A stretch of DNA of 64,000 nucleotides from the NCBI RefSeq assembly GCF_024346375.1, contig NZ_JAGQCV010000007.1:118728-182727 (forward strand), in the 5' to 3' direction. The translations under genes and the position numbers were made by a program. This stretch comes from Synechococcus sp. ATX 2A4 (GTDB taxonomy: Bacteria > Cyanobacteriota > Cyanobacteriia > PCC-6307 > Cyanobiaceae). The notes beneath the pieces were generated by a model, which was not told the DNA's origin, ran no database searches, and was given only the letters and a program-made list of their open reading frames with translations. Shown piece by piece: positions 53,307-62,718 of this stretch. How positions within the stretch are numbered: the stretch's first letter is position 1; every line of letters starts with the position of its first letter.

Positions 53307-56147
53307 ATGCTCACTGCCGGCACCGACGCTCCGTCCACTGCGACGACGGTCCCCCCTGTGGTGCCTGTTCCGGAGCTGGGTCACCAGCCGACGGCCGTGC
53401 CTCCGGTGGAGGAGCTGTTTCCTTTTCCGCTCGATCCCTTCCAGCTGGAGGCGATCGATGCCCTGAACCAGGGGCATTCGGTGGTGGTGAGCGCCCCCAC
53501 CGGCTCCGGCAAAACCCTGGTGGGTGAATACGCCATCCACAGGGCCCTGGCTCACGGGCAGCGCGTGTTCTACACAACACCGCTCAAGGCCCTCTCCAAC
53601 CAGAAGCTGCGCGATTTTCGCCAGCAGTTCGGCGAGGAGCGCGTCGGTCTGATGACCGGCGATCTGAGTGTCAACCGGGAAGCGGCGATCGTGGTGATGA
53701 CCACGGAGATCTTCCGCAACATGCTCTACGCGGAGGTGGATCGGGGCGACGATCCGCTTGCCGACGTGGAGGCGGTGGTGCTGGATGAGTGCCACTACAT
53801 GAACGACAGCCAGCGCGGCACGGTCTGGGAAGAGTCGATCATCCACTGCCCGCCGCCCGTCCAGCTGGTGGCTCTCTCGGCCACGGTGGCCAACGCCGGC
53901 CAGCTCACCGATTGGATCGAGCGGGTGCATGGTCCCACCACCTTGGTGATGAGCGATCACCGGCCCGTGCCGTTGGCCTTCAGCTTCTGCAGCGCCAAGG
54001 GCCTCCATCCACTGCTCAACGATGAGGGCACCGGGCTCCACCCCAATTGCAAGGTGTGGCGTGCCCCCAAGGGCGATCGCCGCAAGGGCAAAACGCCTCG
54101 GCCGCCCCAGCCGGAGCCGGCGCCGCTGCCCTTCGTGGTGGCGCAGCTGGCCGAGCGCGACATGCTGCCCGCCATCTATTTCATCTTCAGCCGCCGTGCC
54201 TGCGACAAGGCGGTGCGCGATCTGGGCCGCAGCAACCTGCTCAGCGAGCAGGAGGCCCAGGTGGTGCGCCGACGCCTCGACGCCTTCGTGGCGGTTACCC
54301 CCGAGGCCGTACGGGAAGGGGGCCATGCGGAGGCCCTGCTGCGTGGCATCGCCGCCCACCACGCCGGCGTGCTGCCGGCCTGGAAGGAATTGATCGAGGA
54401 GCTGTTCCAGCAAGGTCTGGTGAAGGTGGTGTTTGCCACCGAAACCCTGGCGGCGGGCATCAACATGCCGGCGCGCACCACGGTGATCTCGGCGCTCTCC
54501 AAGCGCACCGAACGGGGCCACCGGGCCCTGATGGGCAGCGAATTCCTGCAGATGGCGGGTCGGGCCGGCCGTCGTGGTCTGGACGTGCAGGGCTATGTGG
54601 TCACGGTGCAGAGCCGTTTCGAGGGGGTGCGGGAGGCGGGGGCCCTGGCCACCAGCCCCGCCGATCCACTGGTGAGCCAGTTCACGCCCAGCTACGGCAT
54701 GGTGCTCAACCTGTTGCAGCGCTACGACCTTGCCAAAGCCAGGCAGCTGGTGGAGCGAAGCTTCGGCCGCTACCTGGCCAACATCGACCTGGTGGAGGAC
54801 GAAGCCCGCATCGCGGAACTGCGCCAGCAGCTCGAGCAGCTCACCGGTCTGGGTGGCGACGTCCCCTGGGAGGCCTTTGAGGCCTACGAAAAGCAACGCG
54901 ACCACCTGCGCGAGGAACGCCGCATCCAGCGAATCCTGCAGCAGCAGGCCGAGGAAACCCTCGCCCACGAGCTCACCCTGGCGCTGCAGTTCGCCAGTGA
55001 GGGCACGCTGGTGAGCCTGAAGTGCCCTCAGCTCAGGGGCCGGGTCACTCCGGCGGTGATCGTGGAGAAACCCATGGGGCCAGGGCAGTTCCCGCTGCTG
55101 CTCTGCCTCACCGACGACAACGTCTGGATCCTGGTGCCCTGCAATGCGGTGGTGAGCCTGCACGCAGAACTCAGCTGCCTGCAGGTGGCCACGATCGAGG
55201 CCCCGGAGCTGCACCACCCCGGTGAATTGCGCCATGGCGATCAGCGCAGCGGTGGTCTGGCGCTGGCGGTGGGCTCGATGGCCCGTCGCCACGACATGAC
55301 CACGCCCCAGTACGACCTGGCCGGAGAGGTGCGCGATCAGGCCCTGCGGGTGCAACAGCTGGAAGAGGAGCTGGAACGTCACCCTGCCCACGCCTGGGGG
55401 GACCGCCGCCAGCTCAAGAAGCAGCGGCGGCGCATGGAGGAGCTCGATGCAGAGATTGAGGAGCGGCAGCGGCTGCTGCATCACCGCTCCAACCGCCACT
55501 GGGACACCTTCCTGGCCTTGATCGAGATCCTGCGTTTCTTCGGTGCGTTGGCGGGGCCGGATGGACTGGTGCCCACGGAAGTGGGCCGCACCGTCGCGGC
55601 CTTGCGCGGCGACAACGAGCTCTGGCTGGGGCTGTCGCTGATGAGCGGCCACCTCGACGAACTCAGCCCGGCCGAGCTGGCTGCTGTGTTCGAAGCCATC
55701 AGCACCGAGGTGAACCGCCCCGATCTCTGGAGTGCCTACGACCCGCCACCGCTGGCGGAGGAAGCCCTGCGCGACCTGGGCGGTCTGCGGCGAGAGTTGT
55801 TGCGCCAACAGGAGAAAGCCGCTGTTGTGGTCCCGGCCTGGTGGGAGCCCGAGCTGATGGGCCTCGTGCATGCCTGGGCGTCGGGCACCAGCTGGGTCGA
55901 CGTGATCGCCAACACCTCGCTGGACGAGGGCGATGTGGTGCGCATCCTGCGCCGCACGGTGGACCTGCTCGCCCAGGTGCCTTACGCTGAAGCACTCAGT
56001 GAACAGCTCAGAACAACAGCACGAAAGGCATTGAAGGCCATCAACCGCTTCCCGGTGTGTGAGGTTCAGGACCTCTCCCTTTCCAGCTCCGATCCATCCA
56101 TGAACACACAACCCTCCACCTCCACGCAAGATTCTCCGGCTGAATGA
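53307..56147 (+). CDS. DExH-box RNA helicase, Ski2/Mtr4-like
   Basis: A 946-residue superfamily 2 helicase: FPLDPFQLEAID, the Walker A APTGSGKT, the DExH box DECHYM, LSATVANA, and motif VI QMAGRAGRRGLD. A long linker with coiled coils and a C-terminal DSHCT-like region follow (LLRQQEKAAVV, SWVDVIANTSLDEGDVVRILRR). Related cyanobacterial proteins are Ski2-type helicases, presumed to assist RNA turnover. The start is only 11 bases from the divergent bioF start. The last codons overlap the DUF1997 start by four bases. Confidence 0.92.
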   Translation: MLTAGTDAPSTATTVPPVVPVPELGHQPTAVPPVEELFPFPLDPFQLEAIDALNQGHSVVVSAPTGSGKTLVGEYAIHRALAHGQRVFYTTPLKALSNQKLRDFRQQFGEERVGLMTGDLSVNREAAIVVMTTEIFRNMLYAEVDRGDDPLADVEAVVLDECHYMNDSQRGTVWEESIIHCPPPVQLVALSATVANAGQLTDWIERVHGPTTLVMSDHRPVPLAFSFCSAKGLHPLLNDEGTGLHPNCKVWRAPKGDRRKGKTPRPPQPEPAPLPFVVAQLAERDMLPAIYFIFSRRACDKAVRDLGRSNLLSEQEAQVVRRRLDAFVAVTPEAVREGGHAEALLRGIAAHHAGVLPAWKELIEELFQQGLVKVVFATETLAAGINMPARTTVISALSKRTERGHRALMGSEFLQMAGRAGRRGLDVQGYVVTVQSRFEGVREAGALATSPADPLVSQFTPSYGMVLNLLQRYDLAKARQLVERSFGRYLANIDLVEDEARIAELRQQLEQLTGLGGDVPWEAFEAYEKQRDHLREERRIQRILQQQAEETLAHELTLALQFASEGTLVSLKCPQLRGRVTPAVIVEKPMGPGQFPLLLCLTDDNVWILVPCNAVVSLHAELSCLQVATIEAPELHHPGELRHGDQRSGGLALAVGSMARRHDMTTPQYDLAGEVRDQALRVQQLEEELERHPAHAWGDRRQLKKQRRRMEELDAEIEERQRLLHHRSNRHWDTFLALIEILRFFGALAGPDGLVPTEVGRTVAALRGDNELWLGLSLMSGHLDELSPAELAAVFEAISTEVNRPDLWSAYDPPPLAEEALRDLGGLRRELLRQQEKAAVVVPAWWEPELMGLVHAWASGTSWVDVIANTSLDEGDVVRILRRTVDLLAQVPYAEALSEQLRTTARKALKAINRFPVCEVQDLSLSSSDPSMNTQPSTSTQDSPAE

Positions 56148-56713
56148 CGGAAAACGCGATCCTCTTGAGACGGCAGAAAGAGTCGTTCATCCCGATCGAA
56201 GGGAATGACTCTCTCCTTTCCAGTTATCTGCGCCGCACCGATCGAGCTGTTCACGCATTGTTTGATCAAAGGGGCCTAAAGGATCACGGCAATGGCCATT
56301 ACTCCTATTTAGCCAGGCCAATCACCATGGTGAGATGGGAAGTGATTCCATCCCTGTCGTTCCACACAGAACACCCTGCAGCATTTTACCAAGATCCAGT
56401 GGATTTCAGACTGGTTCTCGATTCCTGCGAACTTGCGGGAAATGAGCGCTGGTCTGTGGTTGGCCAGAACCTCACCTTTCATTGCGAAGCTTCCATTGGT
56501 GCATCACGGGGCGGTGTTCGGGCCAGGGCGTACGCCGCCACCACAATCAGACCCAGTGGCTGGTTGCAGATGATTCCTGCCGTGGTGATCCATGAGCTGG
56601 CAACTCCGGTGGTGGATTGGGTGCTGTCACGATTGTTGACGCGATGTGAGAAGAGTCTGCGCAAGGATATGGAAAACTGGCTTCAAAAAGAACCCGCAGT
56701 AGTGACCTCCTAA
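56144..56713 (+). CDS. DUF1997 protein
   Basis: A 189-residue protein with SYLRRTDRAVHALFDQ, YLARPITMVRWEVIPSL and MIPAVVIHELATPVVDWVLSRLL, matching the DUF1997 family of cyanobacteria and plants. Function is unknown. It is translationally coupled to the helicase (ATGA) and its stop overlaps the ABC permease start (TAATG). Base composition is already lower in GC than in upstream genes, which marks the start of the AT-richer segment. Confidence 0.75.
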   Translation: MTENAILLRRQKESFIPIEGNDSLLSSYLRRTDRAVHALFDQRGLKDHGNGHYSYLARPITMVRWEVIPSLSFHTEHPAAFYQDPVDFRLVLDSCELAGNERWSVVGQNLTFHCEASIGASRGGVRARAYAATTIRPSGWLQMIPAVVIHELATPVVDWVLSRLLTRCEKSLRKDMENWLQKEPAVVTS

Positions 56714-57564
56714 TGAGAAGTAATATGCCATCAGTAGAATCGGAGGCTGAGAATAGCGCTAGAAGAACCACGGGCTATGGGCTCCAGACCGTGCCTCCTT
56801 GGAGGATTCAATGGCGTGTCATCGATGCACTGGTCTACCGCGAACTCAAGACGCGAGTCAGTCAGGTCAAGTTTGGGTTCTTAGGTGTCTTGGTTCAGCC
56901 ATTGATTGTCATGTCAGTCTTTCTGTTGATCTTTGGTTTGTTTCGTGGTGCGCGGGGTGGGCCATTGGATATTGGCCTTTTTCTGGCAGCGGGAATCGTC
57001 TTCTATACCTTATTCAATGATATTGCTATCCGCTCGCTCAATGCTATGGACGCCAACGAAGCCTTGTTCTTCTACAGGCCGGTGAAGCCAGTTGATACCG
57101 TCATTGCGCGAGCTGTTGTCGAATCTGGGCTCTACGCTTTGATCCTGATTATCATCGTTGCTGGAGTTTGGATCATCAGAGAGCAAATCATCATCTCCAG
57201 TTTTCTGCAGCTTGTTGCTTCATTCATGCTTTTGGCAGTAACAGCACTCGGAGTCGGTCTATCTGTCATGGTTGCTGGACACCTTTTCCCTTTCTTCAAG
57301 CAAGTCGTACCACTTTTCTTTCGTCCGTTGTGGTTCATGTCAGGAGTTTTCTTCTCGCTGCAGGGCATACCTCAGCAATTCCGCCCCTATCTCAGTTGGA
57401 ATCCAATCCTCCAAGCCATCGAGCTTGCACGGAATGCCTTCAATCAAAGCTATCCACTTGAACAGAGCATCTCGATGGGGTATCTTGTTGTTTGCGCGCT
57501 TGTTTCCCTAGCATTTGGACTGGGTGTCTATGTCAACAATGAAAAGAACTTGTTAACTCGCTAG
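56713..57564 (+). CDS. ABC-2 polysaccharide exporter permease (KpsM/Wzm type)
   Basis: A 283-residue protein with about six membrane helices. An N-terminal cytoplasmic segment ends in VYRELKTRVSQVKFGFLG, then come VLVQPLIVMSVFLLIFGLF, LAAGIVFYTLFNDIAIRS, and the typical LFFRPLWFMSGVFFS(L)QGIPQQ region of capsule and O-antigen permeases. It forms a channel with the next gene's ATPase to export a lipid-linked polysaccharide. The start shares bases with the DUF1997 stop. Low GC and codon bias differ from the genes before 55 kb. Confidence 0.9.
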   Translation: MRSNMPSVESEAENSARRTTGYGLQTVPPWRIQWRVIDALVYRELKTRVSQVKFGFLGVLVQPLIVMSVFLLIFGLFRGARGGPLDIGLFLAAGIVFYTLFNDIAIRSLNAMDANEALFFYRPVKPVDTVIARAVVESGLYALILIIIVAGVWIIREQIIISSFLQLVASFMLLAVTALGVGLSVMVAGHLFPFFKQVVPLFFRPLWFMSGVFFSLQGIPQQFRPYLSWNPILQAIELARNAFNQSYPLEQSISMGYLVVCALVSLAFGLGVYVNNEKNLLTR

Positions 57565-57571
57565 CACACTG

Positions 57572-58399
57572 ATGATTGAAGTCAATGGCCTCACCAAGAG
57601 CTACTTCCACAAGGGCAAGCGTGTCACAGTATTCAAAGACCTCTCCTTTAAAATCAATCGGGGTGAATCGATCGCGCTGTTGGGTCGCAACGGGGCTGGC
57701 AAGTCGACCTTGTTGAGGCTTCTTGGTGGCATTGACCTTCCTGACCGTGGCACAATTCGCAGGAATGGTTCGATCAGCTGGCCTGTGGGTCTCACCGGTG
57801 GTTTTCAAGGCAGCCTTTCGGCGAGAGAAAACCTTACATTTGTCTGCAAGATCTACTCATCTGCTGATGAGGTTCAAGACAAGATCAAGTATGTTGAAGA
57901 TTTTGCTGAGATTGGTGAATACTTTGATCGGCCATTCAAGACCTATTCAAGTGGAATGCGTTCCAGAGTTGCCTTTGGCCTGTCCATGGCGTTCGACTTT
58001 GATGTGTATTTAATTGATGAAGTCACGTCAGCTGGAGACGAGCGATTCCGTGCTAAGTCACGAGAGATTCTCCAAGAACGGCACAGGAATGCAGACTTCA
58101 TTATGGTTGATCATAACTTGCTGGGGCTTAAGTTGCATTGTAATCGTGCATTCCTGCTGCATCAAGGGAAATTAATCGAGTTTGATAGCTTGAGTGAAGG
58201 GATCGAGAAGCATAAGTCCTTGCTTCTTAATCCTTCGGAGTCAGTCGCTGATCGCAAATCCACTCAAGATCGTCAACCATCAGCAATTCCGACACAGCAT
58301 CCGCATAGAGGTGCCACTCCACGAGTGGCACCTCTTGCGAATTCTTCACAACAGATCAGCAAAGTCAAAACCAGTCAAGTCAAGGGAGATAAGAAATGA
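57572..58399 (+). CDS. ABC polysaccharide exporter ATPase (KpsT/Wzt type)
   Basis: A 275-residue ATPase with Walker A LLGRNGAGKSTLLRL, the signature YSSGMRSRVAFGLSMAF and Walker B VYLIDEVTSAGDERF, the last typical of KpsT. The C-terminal 55 residues are Ser/Gln-rich. No carbohydrate-binding Wzt C-domain is present, so chain length is probably not sensed here. It follows the permease by 7 bases and overlaps the KpsE-like gene (ATGA). Confidence 0.92.
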   Translation: MIEVNGLTKSYFHKGKRVTVFKDLSFKINRGESIALLGRNGAGKSTLLRLLGGIDLPDRGTIRRNGSISWPVGLTGGFQGSLSARENLTFVCKIYSSADEVQDKIKYVEDFAEIGEYFDRPFKTYSSGMRSRVAFGLSMAFDFDVYLIDEVTSAGDERFRAKSREILQERHRNADFIMVDHNLLGLKLHCNRAFLLHQGKLIEFDSLSEGIEKHKSLLLNPSESVADRKSTQDRQPSAIPTQHPHRGATPRVAPLANSSQQISKVKTSQVKGDKK

Positions 58400-59619
58400 A
58401 TGACTTGACAGGTATTGGAGGAATTATCACAAAAGTGCTGACCAAAAAAGATCCACAAGATCTCACTAAGGATGATAGCAGTACGAAGTCTAAGATTAAC
58501 CTTGCACAGCAAGCCACAAAGAGTATCAGCCGCCGCACAAGACTGATATCAACATTGCTCGTCACCCTGCCGATTGCGATGTCTGGAGTCTATTTCTTTG
58601 GGATCGCTCGTAACCGATATGTTGTACGTTCAGACTTTATTGTCCGAAAGGCTGACGATACGACCAGTGGATCAACGAGTGGAATTGCAGCACTGCTTGG
58701 TGGTGGTAACCAGAGTTCCTTGGAAGATGCCAGATTTCTTGAACTCTATCTTCAATCTCCTCAAGTGCTTCAGGACCTATTGAAGACCTTTGATTTTAAT
58801 GCGGCCTATGCGAGGAGTGGGCTCGACCCATTTGCTGGAATTGAACCAGGTGCATCAAGAGAAAGACGGCTCTTGTTCTTCAAAAATCAAGTTGCTGTTC
58901 AACTGCAAGAGATCTCTGGAATTATTACACTCAAGACCATTGGTCTTGACCCTAAGACTTCGCTTCGGCTGAATGAGTTTCTCTTGCAAAAGGCTGATAA
59001 GTTTGTCAACCGTCTCAATCAAGATATTAATCGTCAACAGCTCGAGTTTGCAGCGAAGGAAGTTGATAAGTCTGAGCTTAGACTACGAAGTGCCAGCGAT
59101 AAACTAACGGCATTTCAGGACAAGAATGAGGTGCTTGATCCGGCTGGGGAGGCTTCATCCAGCACGGCTGCCATTGCTGCTCTTGAACAGGAACTTGGAA
59201 AGCTCAAAGTTCAGGAAGCAGCCAAGCGAAGGCAGTTCAAAGATCCGAAGGATCCAGAGATTCAGTTGATTGCTGATCAAGTGGACGAACTTGAAAAGCA
59301 GATCAATAGTGAAAGACTAAGACTTGTTAGTCCATCTGGCAAAGACTTGAGTCGAATAACTGCCGAGGCTGAGCGACTAAAGGGTGAACTTGCCTTTGCT
59401 ACTGAACTCTATCGTGCTTCACTTACTGCAGCCGAAACAACCAGGGTTGATAGTTTGCGCAAGCAGAAGTTTATGGCCATCCTGTCATCACCCCAACTGC
59501 CTGAAGACCCAGCGATGGATTGGAGATTCAGAGGCTTCTTTACTGTTTCGATGATCATTCTTGTTGGATACGCTCTTGTAAAGTTTGTCTTGGGAATGGC
59601 TGAAAGTCATCGTGAGTAA
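58396..59619 (+). CDS. KpsE/BexC/CtrB-like polysaccharide co-polymerase
   Basis: A 407-residue inner-membrane protein. A basic cytoplasmic start is followed by a first helix (LISTLLVTLPIAMSGVYFF, about residue 52), a large periplasmic coiled-coil region (for example KVDKSELRLRSASDKLTAFQDK style heptads), then a Pro-rich linker (SPQLPEDPAMDWR) and a second helix near 385-403. This is the PCP fold found with KpsM/KpsT in ABC-dependent capsule systems. The outer-membrane partner KpsD is not in the window. Confidence 0.88.
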   Translation: MNDLTGIGGIITKVLTKKDPQDLTKDDSSTKSKINLAQQATKSISRRTRLISTLLVTLPIAMSGVYFFGIARNRYVVRSDFIVRKADDTTSGSTSGIAALLGGGNQSSLEDARFLELYLQSPQVLQDLLKTFDFNAAYARSGLDPFAGIEPGASRERRLLFFKNQVAVQLQEISGIITLKTIGLDPKTSLRLNEFLLQKADKFVNRLNQDINRQQLEFAAKEVDKSELRLRSASDKLTAFQDKNEVLDPAGEASSSTAAIAALEQELGKLKVQEAAKRRQFKDPKDPEIQLIADQVDELEKQINSERLRLVSPSGKDLSRITAEAERLKGELAFATELYRASLTAAETTRVDSLRKQKFMAILSSPQLPEDPAMDWRFRGFFTVSMIILVGYALVKFVLGMAESHRE

Positions 59620-61681
59620 GAGTACGTCACTCAGGAGAGTGCTGGTATCCATATTTCGCTTTCTTTACCCAGCAACTCAGTGGAAGAAATACGGTCATTC
59701 ATCTGCTGCTCATACCTATGCATTGCAATCATATGTGCCTAGGGGGTGGTATGTCCTGCTTATTTTGTATCACGGTTCTGACATGCGAACCTTTGTCCGA
59801 TTCCGAGCATGTCGCGGCGGATTTATACAAGCGATCAATGTTCGTCCCTGTGTTCGTCGTGTTCGAGTTGTTCGGCTAAGTCACTTATGCCAACCGCTCC
59901 TCGAATTTGAGTCTGATGATCCAAGTCTTCATGCTGTTCGGCTCAGATTAAGAAAAGTTTCTTCCTTTCAAGCTTGGCATTTAATCGTTAAGAAGCTAAA
60001 GCAAAGACACCCAAGGTATGGAGCAGGTAAATGGAATTTTGAGCGCGCAACTGCTTGGCGAGACTATAATCGACTTCAGTATGGTAGATTCCATCCTTCT
60101 CCACTCGCTACGTATGGAGATTGGATCAGACTGGTGGAGCCTAATCTATCCTGCTCGCCACCATGTGTGAACCCAAATTCACAGCATTCCAATCGAAGAA
60201 TTACTTTTTGGTATGCTCACGAAGGTGAAGCATCTTTTGATCCTGCACCCAATGGTACTTGGGTAATCACAGCTGTTCCGCATCAGATCAACGCACGGCA
60301 AGCCGAAAGGGAACTGTCATTCCTGATTGAGTCCAACTCTACTTGCAAGCTGATATCTGTTGATTTCGACAGAATAAGCATTGCCGGCACGCGATATGCT
60401 CCTAACTTCAAGCCCGCAGTTAATATTGATCTTGCATTCTCGGATCCTATGTATGCAATAGGCACTGTGATGTCTGCGGAGCTATGGAACCATGCACTTT
60501 CTCGGTTGTCAGCATACTCAACCACCCATACTGTCTATGGTATGTTTCTTGAGGCAATCACGTCGGTCTCGCCAAGCCAATTCATCCATCTCCCGCAAAT
60601 TCTTTTTCACCTTTCGGATCCATTGGATGTCAATGAAAATGACACTACCTGTATTCGGGCATCTGCTGAATCATTGTCCATAGTCAAAGCATTTTGTGAA
60701 ACTCATGAACCTGGGGTTAAAGTAGACGTACAGTTGCTGAACGGAGGTAAGTGGGGGCAGCAAGTGACATGGACGTTGCCACAGCGTCCCCTCCTTGTGT
60801 CAATTCTCCTACCTACAAGAGATTCTTATCCGTTCCTTTCAGCTTGCATCACTTCGCTTTTTAGCATTTCTGCTGGTGTTGAGTTTGAACTCATTATTAT
60901 TGATAACGGGTCTGTAGACCGCGATGCGTTGCAACTTCTTGAGGAGCTTGACCAGAGTCAAAACGTTTCTTTGATCAGGGACTCTGGGCCATTTAATTAT
61001 TCGGCTCTCATCAACAAGGGTGCACAACTTGCCAACGGAGAAATTCTATGCTTATTGAACAATGACACAGAAGTCATTACTGAAAACTGGCTATCAATTC
61101 TTTCCGGATATGCAATGAGACCCAATATTGGTTGTGTGGGGCCAATGCTGCTTTATGCTGATGATACTGTGCAGCATGGTGGAGTGGTGCTTGGCATTGG
61201 AGGGATCGCAGGACATGCTCACAAGTATCTCTCTTCTGAGTCATCTGGCTATCAATCAAGATTACAGCTATGTCATAATTTTAGTGCAGTGACAGGTGCT
61301 TGCTTGGTTGTACGGTCGACTTTGTGGCGATCACTGGGGGGGCTCGATGAGCACAATCTACCTGTTAACTATAATGATGTCGATCTTTGCCTAAGGGCGA
61401 ATTTTGCAGGATACAGAAATCTCTATGTGCCTCAAGTTAAGCTCTATCATTATGAGTCTAAGTCAAGGGGCGCCCCATTGGGATTTGCTTTTCAACAGTG
61501 GCAAGAAGAGCGTATGGTCATGCTGAAACGTTGGGGAGACTTGATCGCGAGTGATCCTGCATATAGCCCTCATCTTAGTTTGTCTCATGAAGACTTCAGC
61601 CTTTCTTTGTGCGTTGATAACATAGCACCACGCTCTTGCTCTATACCTATCGATCATTATTTAAGTTACAATGAAACTTGA
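59612..61681 (+). CDS. Glycosyltransferase family 2, polysaccharide assembly
   Basis: A 689-residue protein from the GTG at 59612. The N-terminal 380 residues lack a clear family. Then comes a GT2 domain (VSILLPTRDSYPFLSACI, LIIIDNGSVDRDAL, the DxD-like LLNNDTEV, VTGACLVVRSTLWRSLGG, NYNDVDLCLR). The motif order resembles rhamnosyltransferases and O-antigen enzymes. It probably adds one sugar to the exported polysaccharide. It overlaps the KpsE-like gene by 8 bases and the broken dioxygenase start by 11. Confidence 0.85.
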   Translation: MSKSTSLRRVLVSIFRFLYPATQWKKYGHSSAAHTYALQSYVPRGWYVLLILYHGSDMRTFVRFRACRGGFIQAINVRPCVRRVRVVRLSHLCQPLLEFESDDPSLHAVRLRLRKVSSFQAWHLIVKKLKQRHPRYGAGKWNFERATAWRDYNRLQYGRFHPSPLATYGDWIRLVEPNLSCSPPCVNPNSQHSNRRITFWYAHEGEASFDPAPNGTWVITAVPHQINARQAERELSFLIESNSTCKLISVDFDRISIAGTRYAPNFKPAVNIDLAFSDPMYAIGTVMSAELWNHALSRLSAYSTTHTVYGMFLEAITSVSPSQFIHLPQILFHLSDPLDVNENDTTCIRASAESLSIVKAFCETHEPGVKVDVQLLNGGKWGQQVTWTLPQRPLLVSILLPTRDSYPFLSACITSLFSISAGVEFELIIIDNGSVDRDALQLLEELDQSQNVSLIRDSGPFNYSALINKGAQLANGEILCLLNNDTEVITENWLSILSGYAMRPNIGCVGPMLLYADDTVQHGGVVLGIGGIAGHAHKYLSSESSGYQSRLQLCHNFSAVTGACLVVRSTLWRSLGGLDEHNLPVNYNDVDLCLRANFAGYRNLYVPQVKLYHYESKSRGAPLGFAFQQWQEERMVMLKRWGDLIASDPAYSPHLSLSHEDFSLSLCVDNIAPRSCSIPIDHYLSYNET

Positions 61682-62622
61682 TCTTGAGACGATACAGCTC
61701 ATAGATCGTCCTGATTTTGATAATCTCTTGTCACAAGGAGTGTTTGGGCCGTTCGATCTATGCGGTAGACATGCATCGGAATGGCTTTTGCAGGGTTAGC
61801 CTCAAGTCAACCAAGTTTGATCAGCTGTGCGAGTCAGTAATTCGTCGACTTGCTGATGGCTTTCATCAAGATCTTGCACGATGGAGGTTGGCCAAAGGCC
61901 CACCTCCACGTTATCAAGATGCTTGGAAGAAGATCAAGGAAGTTAAACAGATTGCTGCGAATCGGCTCATTCTTGCGATCTTGAAAACGCTCTACGGACG
62001 AAGCCCTTTTCCCTTTCAAACACTTAGCTTTCCTGTCGGTTCGCAACAACCCTAGCATAGTGATGCTTTGCACTTTCATTCTTACCCACTCGGGTATATG
62101 TGCGGTGTTTGGATCCCATTTGAGGATATCTCATCCGATAGTGGGCCTTTAATATACTATGCGGGCAGCCATGGTTTTCCATACCTATCTGCGGAATCAC
62201 TTCGTTTCACACCGCTCGATCTCGATGGAAAGGCGCATCCTCAAAATCTATTTCAACATGAGTGGGAGCGCCTGTTAAGTGCTTCTAATCTTGAAAGGAC
62301 AGCTTTCTTGCCCCAACGATCTGAGGCGCTGATATGGCAAGCCAATCTGCTTCACGGCGGGGATATTGTTAAATCCAAGCACAACAGTAGATGGAGTCAG
62401 GTTACACACTACTTCTTTACGCAGTGCATCTATACGACTCCCATGTTTGGTTACTCTTGTCAGCATGGTGGCGCCACACTAAGAAATCCTTTTGACATTA
62501 TCTCAGGATCGAGAGCCGTTCGAGGCTCTGATTGGAAGTATATTCATGCCCTTCGACTCTTGAGTTTTCATGATAGGCTGGTGTGCCAAAGCCGTCGTTA
62601 CCGACTGTACTCCTCTTCTTGA
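61671..62622 (+). pseudogene. Broken phytanoyl-CoA dioxygenase (PhyH)-like gene
   Basis: Three pieces in order form a PhyH-like Fe(II)/2-oxoglutarate dioxygenase. An ATG at 61671 gives about 42 codons (MKLDLETIQLIDRPDF...) up to a stop at 61797. After a one-base frameshift, the second frame carries LARWRLAKGPPPRYQDAWK and RSPFPFQTLSFPVGSQQP. An in-frame TAG at 62053-62055 then interrupts it just before the metal motif HSDALHF (His-x-Asp), which is followed by MCGVWIPFEDI, GPLIYYAGSHG and the distal His in NLLHGGD. Both lesions should abolish the enzyme. In sugar islands such genes often modify glycans. Confidence 0.75.
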
Positions 62623-62662
62623 ACCATTTGGCGCCCATTCATTTGGTATTGTTAGCGCCATC

Positions 62663-62718
62663 TATCTTCTATCTTCTATCTTCTATCTTCTATCTTCTAT
62701 CTTCTGTCTTCTGTCTTT
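62663..62718 (+). repeat. 7-bp tandem array (eight units)
   Basis: TATCTTC occurs six times from 62663, followed by TGTCTTC and TGTCTTT. Short heptamer arrays (STRR) are described from several cyanobacteria; this one starts 41 bases after the broken dioxygenase. Confidence 0.9.

Noticed and set aside
53292..56129. 945-codon open frame on the - strand
   Set aside because: It is the shadow of the Ski2-like helicase, whose motifs are clear on the + strand. The translated text is His/Gln/Val-rich without family features.
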